A stretch of DNA of 35,903 nt from VBAS01 sp035318985 (GTDB taxonomy: Bacteria; Bacteroidota; Bacteroidia; Chitinophagales; Chitinophagaceae): contig DATHDP010000073.1 of NCBI GenBank assembly GCA_035318985.1, positions 1 through 35,903 on the forward strand, given 5' to 3'. Under the pieces are notes generated by a model. That model was not told the DNA's origin, did no database searches, and saw only the letters and a list, made by a program, of their open reading frames with translations. The position numbers and the translations under genes were made by a program. Each line of letters starts with the position of its first letter. Position 1 is the first letter of the stretch. This document shows positions 17,319-24,815 of this stretch, piece after piece.

Positions 17319-17951
17319 TTATTGCTTAGGAGCATAAGCTCCTGTTTTGATCCATGTGATCCATGCTTTTTTAAATTCTTCATGACTCAATGGTGGGGCT
17401 GTGCGTCCTTCGCCCATGTCCCATCCGGCTTTTACCAAACCATCGTCAGCATGTTCAATTAATTGTTGTAAAGTTTTATTGCCGTTTGTTTTTGGATTAA
17501 TTATTTGTTTAGCTAATTGATTCGGAGTTCTTCCTTCGAAAACCATTTTCATATTTGACGGAGGTAAATGCCAGTTTGGATTTCCCGGTGGTTTATTTAA
17601 ACCTTCGAGATTTGTTGGCTGATGGCAGTTCATACATTTCATTGCATAAATTCCTTTACCATCCTTCCCCCTTTGCGGTAACATAGTATGTATATGACTA
17701 TCATCTCCCTGTAATGGAACATCACCTGAAGGATGACAATTCATACAACGGGGACTCATCAAGACTTTATATACATCCATAAATGCTTTTACAGATTCAA
17801 TACTGTCCTTATTAATTGTATCACTCTTTAGACTGCTGATCGTAGTTTCATTTTTAAAACTAAAACTCATGAATACAATTACTGATAGAATAACAGCTAA
17901 AACACTAATTGTTTTTACAGGGAGTAAATATCGTTCTGTATGTTGCTTCAT
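17319..17951 (-). CDS. Two-haem c-type cytochrome, partner of the IorAB-type enzyme
   Basis: A 210-residue exported protein with an N-terminal hydrophobic anchor (~12-32) and two CxxCH haem-attachment sites: C69-M-N-C72-H73 and C106-M-N-C109-H110. In Bacteroidota, small proteins of this type are encoded next to iorA/iorB and are sometimes themselves named 'isoquinoline 1-oxidoreductase subunit'. The likely role is to accept electrons from the molybdenum enzyme via the [2Fe-2S] subunit and pass them to the respiratory chain. Neighbours are iorA 44 bp upstream and the aldo/keto reductase 8 bp downstream. The haem sites are certain; the electron-acceptor role is inferred from context. Confidence 0.85.
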   Translation of the reverse strand: MKQHTERYLLPVKTISVLAVILSVIVFMSFSFKNETTISSLKSDTINKDSIESVKAFMDVYKVLMSPRCMNCHPSGDVPLQGDDSHIHTMLPQRGKDGKGIYAMKCMNCHQPTNLEGLNKPPGNPNWHLPPSNMKMVFEGRTPNQLAKQIINPKTNGNKTLQQLIEHADDGLVKAGWDMGEGRTAPPLSHEEFKKAWITWIKTGAYAPKQ

Positions 17952-17995
17952 AATAATTCAAATTGTCGGTTTCCGATTTTGTATCTATTAATCTT

Positions 17996-18457
17996 TTATC
18001 CTTTTCGCTGTATCTCTGCTGCTAACTGAATAGCTTTACGAATACGTAAATAAGTACCACAACGGCAAATATTACCATTCATCGCAGCATCAATATCTTT
18101 TTCAGTTGGATTTTTATTTTCTCTGATAAGAACTGCTGCTGACATGATCTGACCCGATTGACAGTATCCGCATTGAGGAACATCTAATTCTATCCACGCT
18201 TTTTGTAAGGGATGATCATTTTTTTCTGATAAGCCTTCGATCGTTACAACTTTTTGTCCTGCTGCCCTGCTCACTTTTGTTACACATGAACGAACGGCTT
18301 CACCATTTAAATGAACAACACAGGCACCGCATTGTGCCATGCCGCAACCATATTTTGTTCCGACAAGACCAATTGTATCTCTAAGCACCCATAACAAAGG
18401 TGTTTCAGGATCTACATCTACGTTAAAAGTTTTTTTATTAATATTTAATGTGATCAT
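17996..18457 (-). CDS. iorA: [2Fe-2S] subunit of xanthine-dehydrogenase-family oxidoreductase (IorA-like)
   Basis: A 153-residue iron-sulfur electron-transfer subunit. All eight cluster cysteines are present: C38, C43, C46 and C58 form the plant-ferredoxin-type cluster (CGMAQCGAC...C), and C96, C99, C131 and C133 the second cluster (CGYC...CRC). There is no signal peptide; as in other IorA-type subunits, it could be exported folded together with the Tat-bearing large subunit. It lies 30 bp downstream of iorB and 44 bp upstream of the cytochrome. The family also serves aldehyde and nicotinate-type dehydrogenases, so the isoquinoline name should not be taken as the substrate. Confidence 0.94.
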   Translation of the reverse strand: MITLNINKKTFNVDVDPETPLLWVLRDTIGLVGTKYGCGMAQCGACVVHLNGEAVRSCVTKVSRAAGQKVVTIEGLSEKNDHPLQKAWIELDVPQCGYCQSGQIMSAAVLIRENKNPTEKDIDAAMNGNICRCGTYLRIRKAIQLAAEIQRKG

Positions 18458-18487
18458 AGTTGAAATATAAATAATGAAGAATATTTT

Positions 18488-20740
18488 TTAGGCCCGGCTG
18501 GTTTTGTTCAATTGTAAAATATATGGCTGTTCATAAAATCGATTGCCTGTATTTTTATACAATGCATTTGCTACTGCTCCGAATACTGGTGGAAATGGTG
18601 GTTCACCCAAACCAGTAGGATCAATATCATTTTGCACAAAATGAACTTCGATCTTTTTTGGTGCTTCATGCATTCGTATGATCCTGTACCGATGGAAATT
18701 ATTTTGTTCCGCAGCGCCATCTTTATGAGTTAATCCTCCATAAAGTGCATTTCCAATTCCATCTACAACCGCACCCTGCACCATATTAGTTGCCGCATCA
18801 GGATTTATCACAATTCCACAATCAATCGCACTAAAAACCCTTTCAACATAAGGTTGCCCATCTCTCATTACCAGGTCCACTACGTGTGCTGCATAGGAAT
18901 TGTGACAGAAATAAGCAGCAACTCCACGACTGTATTTTTTATTTTCCGGGTTGTTCCATCCAGATTTTTCTTTAACCAATTTTAATACTTCTGCATATCT
19001 ATCCGCATTATAGTCATTGCTTTTACCAACAGGATTTTCTTTGGCTCGTTTTAAAAGTTCTAATCTGAAATCAATTGGATCCTTACCCATTGCTTCTGCC
19101 AATTCATCTAAGAATGATTGCTCCGCCGCAGCAGCGAAGTTTGATCGTGGGGCTCTGAATGCGCCGATCGTAATATTGGAAGGTATCTGCCAACCTTCAG
19201 CAAGATAATTATCAATTGCACCTGCCGGAAACCTGTTTGCATGAACTGCATTTTCAGGAATACCACCGCCTTTTACATGAAATGCAATTAAATTTTTATT
19301 TGCATCTAATGCCGCACGATAAGTTGCAGTATACATGGGGCGATAAATTCCATAGGTCATATCATCTTCGCGACTGTATACAAGTTTGACAGGAGCTTTT
19401 ACCTTTTTAGAGATAAGCGCTGCTTCATATATATAATGTCCATATGCTCTGAGACCAAAACCTCCGCCCATGCGTGTCATCTGTATCTCTATCTTGTCTG
19501 CTGGAAGATTTAAAAGTTTTGAAAGAGTAGGTTCTGACCAACCCGGTGCCTGCAAGGGCCCAGCTACTAAGGCTTTTTCATCGGTAACATGAGCGAAGAA
19601 ATTCATTGGCTCCAAACAGTTATGTGCTAAGAACGGTGCATTATAGGTACGTTCAATAACCTGCGCTGCATTTTTAAAAGCTGTTTCGGGGTCTCCGTCT
19701 TTTCTTAATTGTTGAGCAGGTTTTTTTGCATACTCCTTCATTTTTTCAAGCTGGGTGCTCGTACTTTCCAGTTCTCCCGGAACAATAAACTCTCTTTTTC
19801 CGCTCATTGTGTTTTTAGTATCGCCAGCAAGTTCCCATTGTACTTTTAATTTTTTACGGGCATTCATTACTTCCCAGGTGGTTTTGCCGACAACGACCAG
19901 CAGATCATTAAATGATCTCGTATCGAAACCACCTTGTTCGAAACCATCTTCATATAATTTTTGGCTAAAGACATCTTTGATGCCCGGCATTTTTAAAGTT
20001 TCAGATGCATCAAACGATTTAAGTTTCATTCCAAAAGCGGGTGGATGTTCGATCATTGCGATCAGCATTCCTTCCACTTTATAATCTAATCCAAATAGAG
20101 GCTTACCGGTTACTATCTTCAAACCCTCTACATTTTTCTTTGAGTTTCTTACTATATTAAAATTCTTTGGCTCTTTAAACTTCATTCCTTTTGGAATGGG
20201 AATGCTCGCAGCCTTTGATGCAAAGCTGCCATAGGTTCCCGACTTACCACTTTTTTCATGATAAAGCATTCCTGCTTTTGTTGTTACTTCTTCCACCGGT
20301 ACACTCCATGTTTGGGCTGCGGCTTCCATCAACATATTTCGTGCAGCTGCTCCTGCTTCTCGTAGTGGTTTCCAATACATCCTCATTGAATTGCTTCCGC
20401 CAGTAAATTGCGGCCCTAATTTCACACTATCGTGCTGTCCCATTTCTACCACTACTTGTTTCCAGTCTGCCTCTAACTCTTCAGCTACGATCATAGGAAG
20501 TGACGTCATCACATTTTGACCAAATTCAGGATTAGGATTAAAGATCTTTATGATATTATCTGGTGTGATCTTGATATATCCAGTTAACTCATACCATTGG
20601 TCAGGAAGATCAAGCTTATTTACTTTATCGTCAAGTTTGAATTCCGCCAAAGCACTAAAACTTATCATCAACCCGCCACCTGCAAGTGCTGATGATCTTA
20701 AAAATGATCGCCTGTTAATGGAAGTTTTCTGCTGTGTCAT
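18488..20740 (-). CDS. iorB: Molybdopterin-binding subunit of xanthine-dehydrogenase-family oxidoreductase (IorB-like)
   Basis: A 750-residue catalytic subunit of a molybdenum hydroxylase, inserting oxygen from water into aldehydes or N-heteroaromatics. A Tat signal (INRRSFLRSSALAGGG) predicts a periplasmic enzyme. Molybdopterin-contact motifs include RMGGGFGLRAYG and GAFRAPRSNFAAAAEQSF. The C-terminal GLGEPPFPP carries the conserved catalytic glutamate, E713. The length matches the IorB group, which has two tandem MoCo-binding halves and no FAD domain. No dedicated cofactor-insertion chaperone (XdhC-like) is in the window. The region just upstream has a near-match -7 box (TAACTTTA, 20789-20796), but the gene may also be read from the NTF2-like gene 200 bp upstream. 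Actual substrate unknown. Confidence 0.94.
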   Translation of the reverse strand: MTQQKTSINRRSFLRSSALAGGGLMISFSALAEFKLDDKVNKLDLPDQWYELTGYIKITPDNIIKIFNPNPEFGQNVMTSLPMIVAEELEADWKQVVVEMGQHDSVKLGPQFTGGSNSMRMYWKPLREAGAAARNMLMEAAAQTWSVPVEEVTTKAGMLYHEKSGKSGTYGSFASKAASIPIPKGMKFKEPKNFNIVRNSKKNVEGLKIVTGKPLFGLDYKVEGMLIAMIEHPPAFGMKLKSFDASETLKMPGIKDVFSQKLYEDGFEQGGFDTRSFNDLLVVVGKTTWEVMNARKKLKVQWELAGDTKNTMSGKREFIVPGELESTSTQLEKMKEYAKKPAQQLRKDGDPETAFKNAAQVIERTYNAPFLAHNCLEPMNFFAHVTDEKALVAGPLQAPGWSEPTLSKLLNLPADKIEIQMTRMGGGFGLRAYGHYIYEAALISKKVKAPVKLVYSREDDMTYGIYRPMYTATYRAALDANKNLIAFHVKGGGIPENAVHANRFPAGAIDNYLAEGWQIPSNITIGAFRAPRSNFAAAAEQSFLDELAEAMGKDPIDFRLELLKRAKENPVGKSNDYNADRYAEVLKLVKEKSGWNNPENKKYSRGVAAYFCHNSYAAHVVDLVMRDGQPYVERVFSAIDCGIVINPDAATNMVQGAVVDGIGNALYGGLTHKDGAAEQNNFHRYRIIRMHEAPKKIEVHFVQNDIDPTGLGEPPFPPVFGAVANALYKNTGNRFYEQPYILQLNKTSRA

Positions 20741-20804
20741 TTTCGGGGAGTTTAATTTTTGAAAACTTTTAATTTTTTACGATCGAATTAAAGTTACGAA
20801 CTTA

Positions 20805-20957
20805 TTAAGATGCTTCTTTGATCAGTTTCAGTTTCTCTAACCATTTTTTCACTTTAGATTCTGCCTCTTTTACCTTTTCATTTTTGATCACAAAATGTAC
20901 GCCATCTCTTTCTATCTTATCGTCATTAATGCTGCTGCTGGTTATTATTATTGTCAT
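20805..20957 (-). CDS. Small 50-aa ORF translationally coupled to the NTF2-like gene
   Basis: The ATG at 20957 overlaps the TGA stop of the NTF2-like gene as ATGA, and the frame runs 50 codons to a TAA at 20805-20807. The start MTIIITSSS is hydrophobic and polar; the rest is charged and looks helical (KNEKVKEAESKVKKWLEKLKL). I recognise no family. The 4-bp overlap is the usual geometry for translational coupling in operons and is the main reason to list it. It could equally be a chance ORF or the decayed end of a gene. iorB begins 64 bp downstream on the same strand. Confidence 0.4.
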   Translation of the reverse strand: MTIIITSSSINDDKIERDGVHFVIKNEKVKEAESKVKKWLEKLKLIKEAS

Positions 20958-21445
20958 TTCATTTTAACTGGCCTCATCAGATGCGAGAAGGTGAGTGAAC
21001 CCATCTTCCATTTGCCGTTCTCTTTAATATATACTTCAGTCACCATAAAAGGATTGGTGACTTCATTTCCACCGACTGCCGCCACCAGGTCAATATCATT
21101 TAGCAGGATAGCTGTATTACCAAACATGTTTACTACAACTGAGTAAACTTCTGCTTTCTTATACCAGATGCCGCCGCTTTTAATAGTAGCAAGTTCCTGA
21201 GTTTTCCCCCAGGTTCCGCCCATGTGAATGAACATAGATTTGTCATCAAACAACACATTTAAAGAATCTACATTCTTATCTGCCATCCAATCCCATTTCT
21301 TTTTTGAAAGGTTAATGATTTCCTGTTGTGCTGGTGTGTTATTAGTAGCTGATTTGATTGTTTCGGTTGGTGGCTGTTGTGCATAAGATGATTGCACACC
21401 CATCAATAAGAAACACAGTCCGAGAATTGATATTTTCATATGCAT
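20954..21445 (-). CDS. Exported NTF2-like (DUF4440-type) protein
   Basis: A 163-residue protein with a signal peptide (MKISILGLCFLLMGVQ, ending SSYAQQ) and an NTF2/SnoaL-type cone domain (KKKWDWMADKNVDSLNVLFDD, FIHMGGTWGKTQE, VEVY-like strands, GKWKMGSLTFSHLM). DUF4440-type domains bind small molecules or act as scyllo- or ketosteroid-isomerase-like folds; no catalytic residue is diagnostic. I chose the start at 21445 (MHMKIS; 21439 is equally possible), because the frame's earlier ATG at 21523 would put 26 non-signal residues in front of the signal peptide. It heads the minus-strand run containing iorAB and is divergent from an AraC-type regulator 151 bp away. Confidence 0.82.
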   Translation of the reverse strand: MHMKISILGLCFLLMGVQSSYAQQPPTETIKSATNNTPAQQEIINLSKKKWDWMADKNVDSLNVLFDDKSMFIHMGGTWGKTQELATIKSGGIWYKKAEVYSVVVNMFGNTAILLNDIDLVAAVGGNEVTNPFMVTEVYIKENGKWKMGSLTFSHLMRPVKMK

Positions 21446-21596
21446 ATTTGTTTTTAAGTTAACCACAAAGGTCTTTGCATTCTTCTGCCTGCATAGTATA
21501 CAGAATACGGATATATCTACCATTTTTACTGATTAGCAAGTAGCCTTCATTACTCTTATGATCGAAAGATTATCTTTATATCACAACAATTGAAGC

Positions 21597-22514
21597 ATGG
21601 AAAAGGTGTTTAAATTTGATTCCGTCGCAGAGTACAATGCCTTGAGCGATCATGAAACGCTTCATCCGCTGGTTAGTGTAATTGATTTTTCAAAATCTAA
21701 GCCATGGTCCTGGCCCGGTGGCAAAAACAAAACGATAAAAATTAATTATGGCCTGTACTGCGTTTTTTTGAAAGAAGTCAAATGCGGGGATATAAAATAT
21801 GGTTGCAACTATTACGATTACCAGGAAGGCTCATTGATTTTTATTTCACCGGGGCAAATAGTAGAAATAGAAGATTTCGGAGACAAATTTCAACCTAAAG
21901 GTTATGTGCTGATGTTTCATCCTGATCTGATCCATGGCACAGCTCTTGGTCGTCATATTCATGATTACAGCTTTTTCGGGTATCAATCGAATGAAGCACT
22001 TCACTTATCAGAACGTGAAAGGAAAATTGTGTTGGATTGTCTTTCGAAAATTGAACATGAATTAGAACATGCTGTTGACAGGCATAGTAAAAGACTTATT
22101 GTATCTAATATTGAAATGTTGCTGAACTACTGTGTTCGTTTTTACGACCGCCAATTTATTACACGGGATAACGTACATAAAGGAATTTTAGAAAGATTTG
22201 AAAATCTGTTGAACGATTATTATGAATCTGACAAACCAAAAACTATTGGTTTGCCTTCTGTAGCCTGGTGTGCAAGTGAATTGAATTTATCAGCAAATTA
22301 TTTTGGCGACTTAATAAAAAAAGAAACGGGAAAAACAGCACAGGAATACATTCAAACAAAGCTGATCGATGTTGCGAAAGAAAAAATATTTGACCAAAGC
22401 AAAACGGTTAACCAAATTGCTTACGAATTAGGATTCAAATACCCCCAGCACTTTAGCCGACTGTTTAAGCAACGGGTTGGCCAATCTCCCAATGAATACA
22501 GATCACTGAATTGA
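21597..22514 (+). CDS. AraC-family transcriptional regulator
   Basis: A 305-residue regulator. The N-terminal ~180 residues form a cupin-like effector domain (GGKNKTIKINYGLYCVF, LIFISPGQIVEIE). The C-terminal ~100 residues are the double helix-turn-helix of AraC/XylS proteins (WCASELNLSANYFGDLIKKETGKT and, in the second HTH, VNQIAYELGFKYPQHFSRLFKQ, then GQSPNEYRS). It is divergent from the NTF2-like gene and the iorAB run, so it is the obvious candidate regulator of that run or of the small enzyme genes downstream of it. A near-match -7 box (TATCTTTA, 21571-21578) precedes it. The effector is unknown. Confidence 0.93.
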   Translation: MEKVFKFDSVAEYNALSDHETLHPLVSVIDFSKSKPWSWPGGKNKTIKINYGLYCVFLKEVKCGDIKYGCNYYDYQEGSLIFISPGQIVEIEDFGDKFQPKGYVLMFHPDLIHGTALGRHIHDYSFFGYQSNEALHLSERERKIVLDCLSKIEHELEHAVDRHSKRLIVSNIEMLLNYCVRFYDRQFITRDNVHKGILERFENLLNDYYESDKPKTIGLPSVAWCASELNLSANYFGDLIKKETGKTAQEYIQTKLIDVAKEKIFDQSKTVNQIAYELGFKYPQHFSRLFKQRVGQSPNEYRSLN

Positions 22515-22666
22515 TATATGTAATCTCCTCATAAATGCATCCTTCCCCAAGTAAATATTGGGCAAGTAAAGTTGAAAGTCAATAATAAAGACTGATGAAA
22601 TTTCAGTAAAACCACATAAATTTAAAGTGTTAGCCGCTATTTTTCCTCTATTCTAAAACAGAATAA

Positions 22667-23083
22667 ATGGATGCAGAAAATTTAATGTTCAGGCTGAGAG
22701 ATGCGCTTAACACCCATGACATTGAAACTTTTGTTTCATGTTTTGATGAAAACTATTACAGTGAGCAGCCTGTTCATCCTGACCGCACATTCCAGGGGCG
22801 GGAGCAGGTGAGAAAAAACTGGAGTTCTAATTTTGACGAAATGCCCGATTTTTTTGCGCAGTTAATAAGATATTCCATCAATAATGATTCTGTATGGACG
22901 GAATGGGAATGGCAAGGAACAAGAAGAGATAATAGCAAAATGTTCATGCGTGGAATAATGATAATCGGAGTGCAAAACGACAAGATCACATGGGGCAGAT
23001 TGTATGTAGAACCTGTGGAAGTAAGCGGTAAAGGCATCGAAGCAGCTGTGAAAGAAGTAATGCAAGGCAAAAAGAATAGTTAG
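22667..23083 (+). CDS. SnoaL/NTF2-like small protein
   Basis: A 138-residue cytosolic protein of the SnoaL-like polyketide-cyclase/NTF2 fold: LRDALNTHDIETFVSCFDENYYSEQP, FQGREQVRKNWSSNF, WTEWEWQGTRRDN, FMRGIMIIGVQNDKITWGRLYVEPVE. Members are small-molecule-binding enzymes or unknowns that often sit among stress or detoxification genes. No specific activity is inferred. It stands 152 bp after the AraC gene and 62 bp before the DHFR-like gene on the same strand, a possible small operon. Confidence 0.83.
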   Translation: MDAENLMFRLRDALNTHDIETFVSCFDENYYSEQPVHPDRTFQGREQVRKNWSSNFDEMPDFFAQLIRYSINNDSVWTEWEWQGTRRDNSKMFMRGIMIIGVQNDKITWGRLYVEPVEVSGKGIEAAVKEVMQGKKNS

Positions 23084-23145
23084 GTTGAGAACTAACTTGA
23101 AACGCTCTTGGAAACGAACAGAAAAATAATTGCAATTAAAAAAAT

Positions 23146-23709
23146 ATGAGAAGACTAATTGCAGCGATGAATATGGCACTTGACGGATTTTGCGACCATA
23201 CGGCAATGATCGCAGATGATGAAATACATCAACATTATAATGAGCTATTAAGTAATGCAGACACACTTATTTACGGAAGGATAACATACCAACTTATGGA
23301 AAGTTATTGGCCATCAGTAGTAAAAGATCCTACCGGCAACAAACCAACGGATGAATTTGCAGTGTTAATAGACGATATCCCAAAGATCGTTTATTCCCGA
23401 ACCTTGAAAAATGTTGCGTGGAAAAATACAACATTGAAAAAGGAAATCATTAAAGAAGAAATTTTAGAACTCAAGGAATCCCGCAATGGCGGGAGTAAAA
23501 ATATTGTAGTTGGCAGCCCCAGTTTAATAGTTGCCTTCTCACAACTTGACTTAATTGATGAATACCAACTCGGCGTTCAACCAATTGTTGCAAGGAGCGG
23601 CTTGCCATTATTTAAAAACGTCAGGGACAGAGTTGATCTTAAACTCTTAAAAACAAAAACATTTAGTTGTGGTGCAATAATGCTTTACTATGGGCCGATA
23701 AAAAAATGA
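23146..23709 (+). CDS. Dihydrofolate-reductase-family (RibD C-terminal-like) protein
   Basis: A 187-residue protein of the DHFR / riboflavin-reductase fold: N-terminal MRRLIAAMNMALDGFCDHT, LIYGRITYQLMESYWP, central NIVVGSPSLIVAF nucleotide-binding strand-loop, C-terminal DEYQLGVQPIVARSGLPLFK. Such proteins are common stand-alone genes in Bacteroidota; folate reduction is not demonstrated for most, and the true DHFR is usually another gene. Oddity: a GC-rich palindrome (23479-23494) lies inside the gene and encodes SRNGGS at residues 112-117, a surface loop just before the NIVVGS strand, apparently about three residues longer than usual. Confidence 0.87.
   Translation: MRRLIAAMNMALDGFCDHTAMIADDEIHQHYNELLSNADTLIYGRITYQLMESYWPSVVKDPTGNKPTDEFAVLIDDIPKIVYSRTLKNVAWKNTTLKKEIIKEEILELKESRNGGSKNIVVGSPSLIVAFSQLDLIDEYQLGVQPIVARSGLPLFKNVRDRVDLKLLKTKTFSCGAIMLYYGPIKK
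23479..23494. repeat. GC-rich palindrome inside the DHFR-like coding sequence
   Basis: TCCCGCAATGGCGGGA is a perfect 6-bp stem with a 4-nt loop, in frame as SRNGGS. It resembles the GC-rich palindromes found between genes elsewhere in the window (24384-24399, 25629-25645, 10320-10337). Confidence 0.65.
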
Positions 23710-23800
23710 GTGCATAGTTAAAATGAAAAATCCTTCGTGAGGATAATAGCAATGACAGAAGATTAGAAGAAATTATCTTTGATAAATAATAAAAAGTAAA

Positions 23801-24151
23801 ATGGATTACGCCAGAGTATTCGCATACAGCTTTGCAAGCATATATAAGCTATATATACAAAAAGTGGAGAGAAAGGGACATACACAAGCGGATTTGGATA
23901 CCGTTATTTTTTGGCTAACGGGGTATAATAAAAAAACAATGCAACAACAGATAGACAAGAACAATGATCTTGAAACTTTTTTTGCCCAGGCGCCACAAAT
24001 GAATCCAAATGTCTCAAAAATAACAGGTGTGATTTGTGGGTATCGTGTCGAAGAGATCGAAAACAAACTCATGCAGAAGATCCGTTATATGGATAAGCTG
24101 GTTGATGAAGTGGCAAAAGGAAAGACAATGGGGAAGATCTTAAGGAAGTAA
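23801..24151 (+). CDS. DUF2200-family protein
   Basis: A 116-residue cytosolic protein matching the DUF2200 pattern throughout: FASIYKLYIQKVERKGHTQADLD, VIFWLTGY, LETFFAQAPQMNPN, ITGVICGYRVEEIEN, MQKIRYMDKLVDEVAKGKTMGKILR. The family is small, widespread and functionally uncharacterised. It stands 91 bp after the DHFR-like gene and is followed by an unexplained structured-looking stretch before the ribosomal operon. Confidence 0.9.
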   Translation: MDYARVFAYSFASIYKLYIQKVERKGHTQADLDTVIFWLTGYNKKTMQQQIDKNNDLETFFAQAPQMNPNVSKITGVICGYRVEEIENKLMQKIRYMDKLVDEVAKGKTMGKILRK

Positions 24152-24164
24152 GCAGGATGAGATT

Positions 24165-24300
24165 GCCGGGCCATTCCCAACTTTCGATGAAACTTCTGTG
24201 TGTCCAGTCTTGAAAATCAAGCCCTAATTTGCGCAATCAAGGCTTGGAAGTTGAACGGAGCGTCGCAAGAAAAGCTCAATCGGAGTTAACCCCGCTGGCC
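24165..24300. other. Unexplained GC-richer intergenic segment with nested complementary pairs
   Basis: This part of the 294-bp gap 24152-24445 has no plausible ORF and is visibly less AT-rich than its flanks. Long-range pairings nest within it: GGCCA 24169-24173 with TGGCC 24296-24300, and CAACTTTC 24178-24185 with GGAAGTTG 24246-24253 (one G-U). An inner CTTGA/TCAAG hairpin (24209-24213/24217-24221) and CAAGCC/GGCTTG (24218-24223/24241-24246) compete with each other. It could be a structured RNA, a decayed repeat or an attC-like remnant. I cannot assign it. Confidence 0.35.
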
Positions 24301-24346
24301 TAATAAAAATCTTTCCCCCGCACTCTATCTTCTGCACTCATTCCCT

Positions 24347-24354
24347 TACCTTTG
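24347..24354 (+). promoter_or_regulatory. Promoter -7 box (TACCTTTG) of the rpsF operon
   Basis: TACCTTTG fits TAnnTTTG and is followed by CGACCC, the kind of start region common before housekeeping genes in this group. It predicts a leader of roughly 85 nt before the rpsF ATG. A -33 element is not clear. Confidence 0.5.
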
Positions 24355-24362
24355 CGACCCCA

Positions 24363-24445
24363 AATCTGTTATCGTCAGATTCTTCCCGACTTGTCGGGAT
24401 GTCCAATGGGTAAACCGATTTATTAATTAAAAAACAAAAGGGTAA
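24363..24445 (+). promoter_or_regulatory. rpsF mRNA leader with two hairpins (possible r-protein autoregulatory region)
   Basis: Two adjacent perfect hairpins, AATCTG/CAGATT (24363-24368/24376-24381) and TCCCGA/TCGGGA (24384-24389/24394-24399), are followed by an A/T-rich stretch with a CCG at 24415-24417 flanked by TAAA and TTTA. Many bacteria control rpsF through an S6:S18-binding leader with an exposed CCG. Whether this is one is not settled from sequence alone, and the second hairpin also looks like a dispersed palindrome. Confidence 0.35.
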
Positions 24446-24811
24446 ATGAACAACTACGAATTGATGGTGATTTTTACCCCGGTATTGAGCGATGAAGAAT
24501 TTAAAGCCGCTCAAAAAAAGTACGCTTCGCTGGTTACATCTGTAAAAGGTGAAGTGATACATGAAAATGCCTGGGGCCTGAAATCACTGGCGTATCCGAT
24601 CCAGAAAAAGACAACTGGTCTTTACTGGGTACTGGAATTTACAGCGCCATCCGACTTCAACGAGAAGATGAAGATCCAGCTTCTCCGTGACGAATCAGTG
24701 CTTCGTCACCTTGTAACTAAACTCGATAAATACGCCGTCGAGTACAATGCTAAAAAGAAAAGTGGCGCACCAACAGGAAAAGAAAGAATAGCAAAAGCAG
24801 TGGAGGCTTAA
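24446..24811 (+). CDS. rpsF: 30S ribosomal protein S6
   Basis: A 121-residue small-subunit protein that binds the central domain of 16S rRNA as a heterodimer with S18. The N-terminal NNYELMVIFTPVLSDEE and central GLKSLAYPIQKKTTGLYWVLEF are diagnostic, with the usual arginine/lysine-rich C-terminal tail. First gene of the conserved rpsF-rpsR-rplI operon; rpsR starts 4 bp after its stop. Confidence 0.97.
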   Translation: MNNYELMVIFTPVLSDEEFKAAQKKYASLVTSVKGEVIHENAWGLKSLAYPIQKKTTGLYWVLEFTAPSDFNEKMKIQLLRDESVLRHLVTKLDKYAVEYNAKKKSGAPTGKERIAKAVEA

Positions 24812-24815
24812 TACT

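Noticed and set aside
21446..21523. 26-residue N-terminal extension of the NTF2-like protein
   Set aside because: It would bury the signal peptide; the ATGs at 21445 and 21439 sit directly before it.
22546..22562. CCCAA/TTGGG hairpin after the AraC gene as a terminator
   Set aside because: The stem is only 5 bp and is followed by AAGTAAAG, without a T-tract.
24177..24256. Integron attC-like site (CCCAAC ... GTTGAAC)
   Set aside because: GTTGAAC fits the GTTRRRY core, but the left core lacks the required purine, there is only one candidate, and there is no integrase or cassette array.
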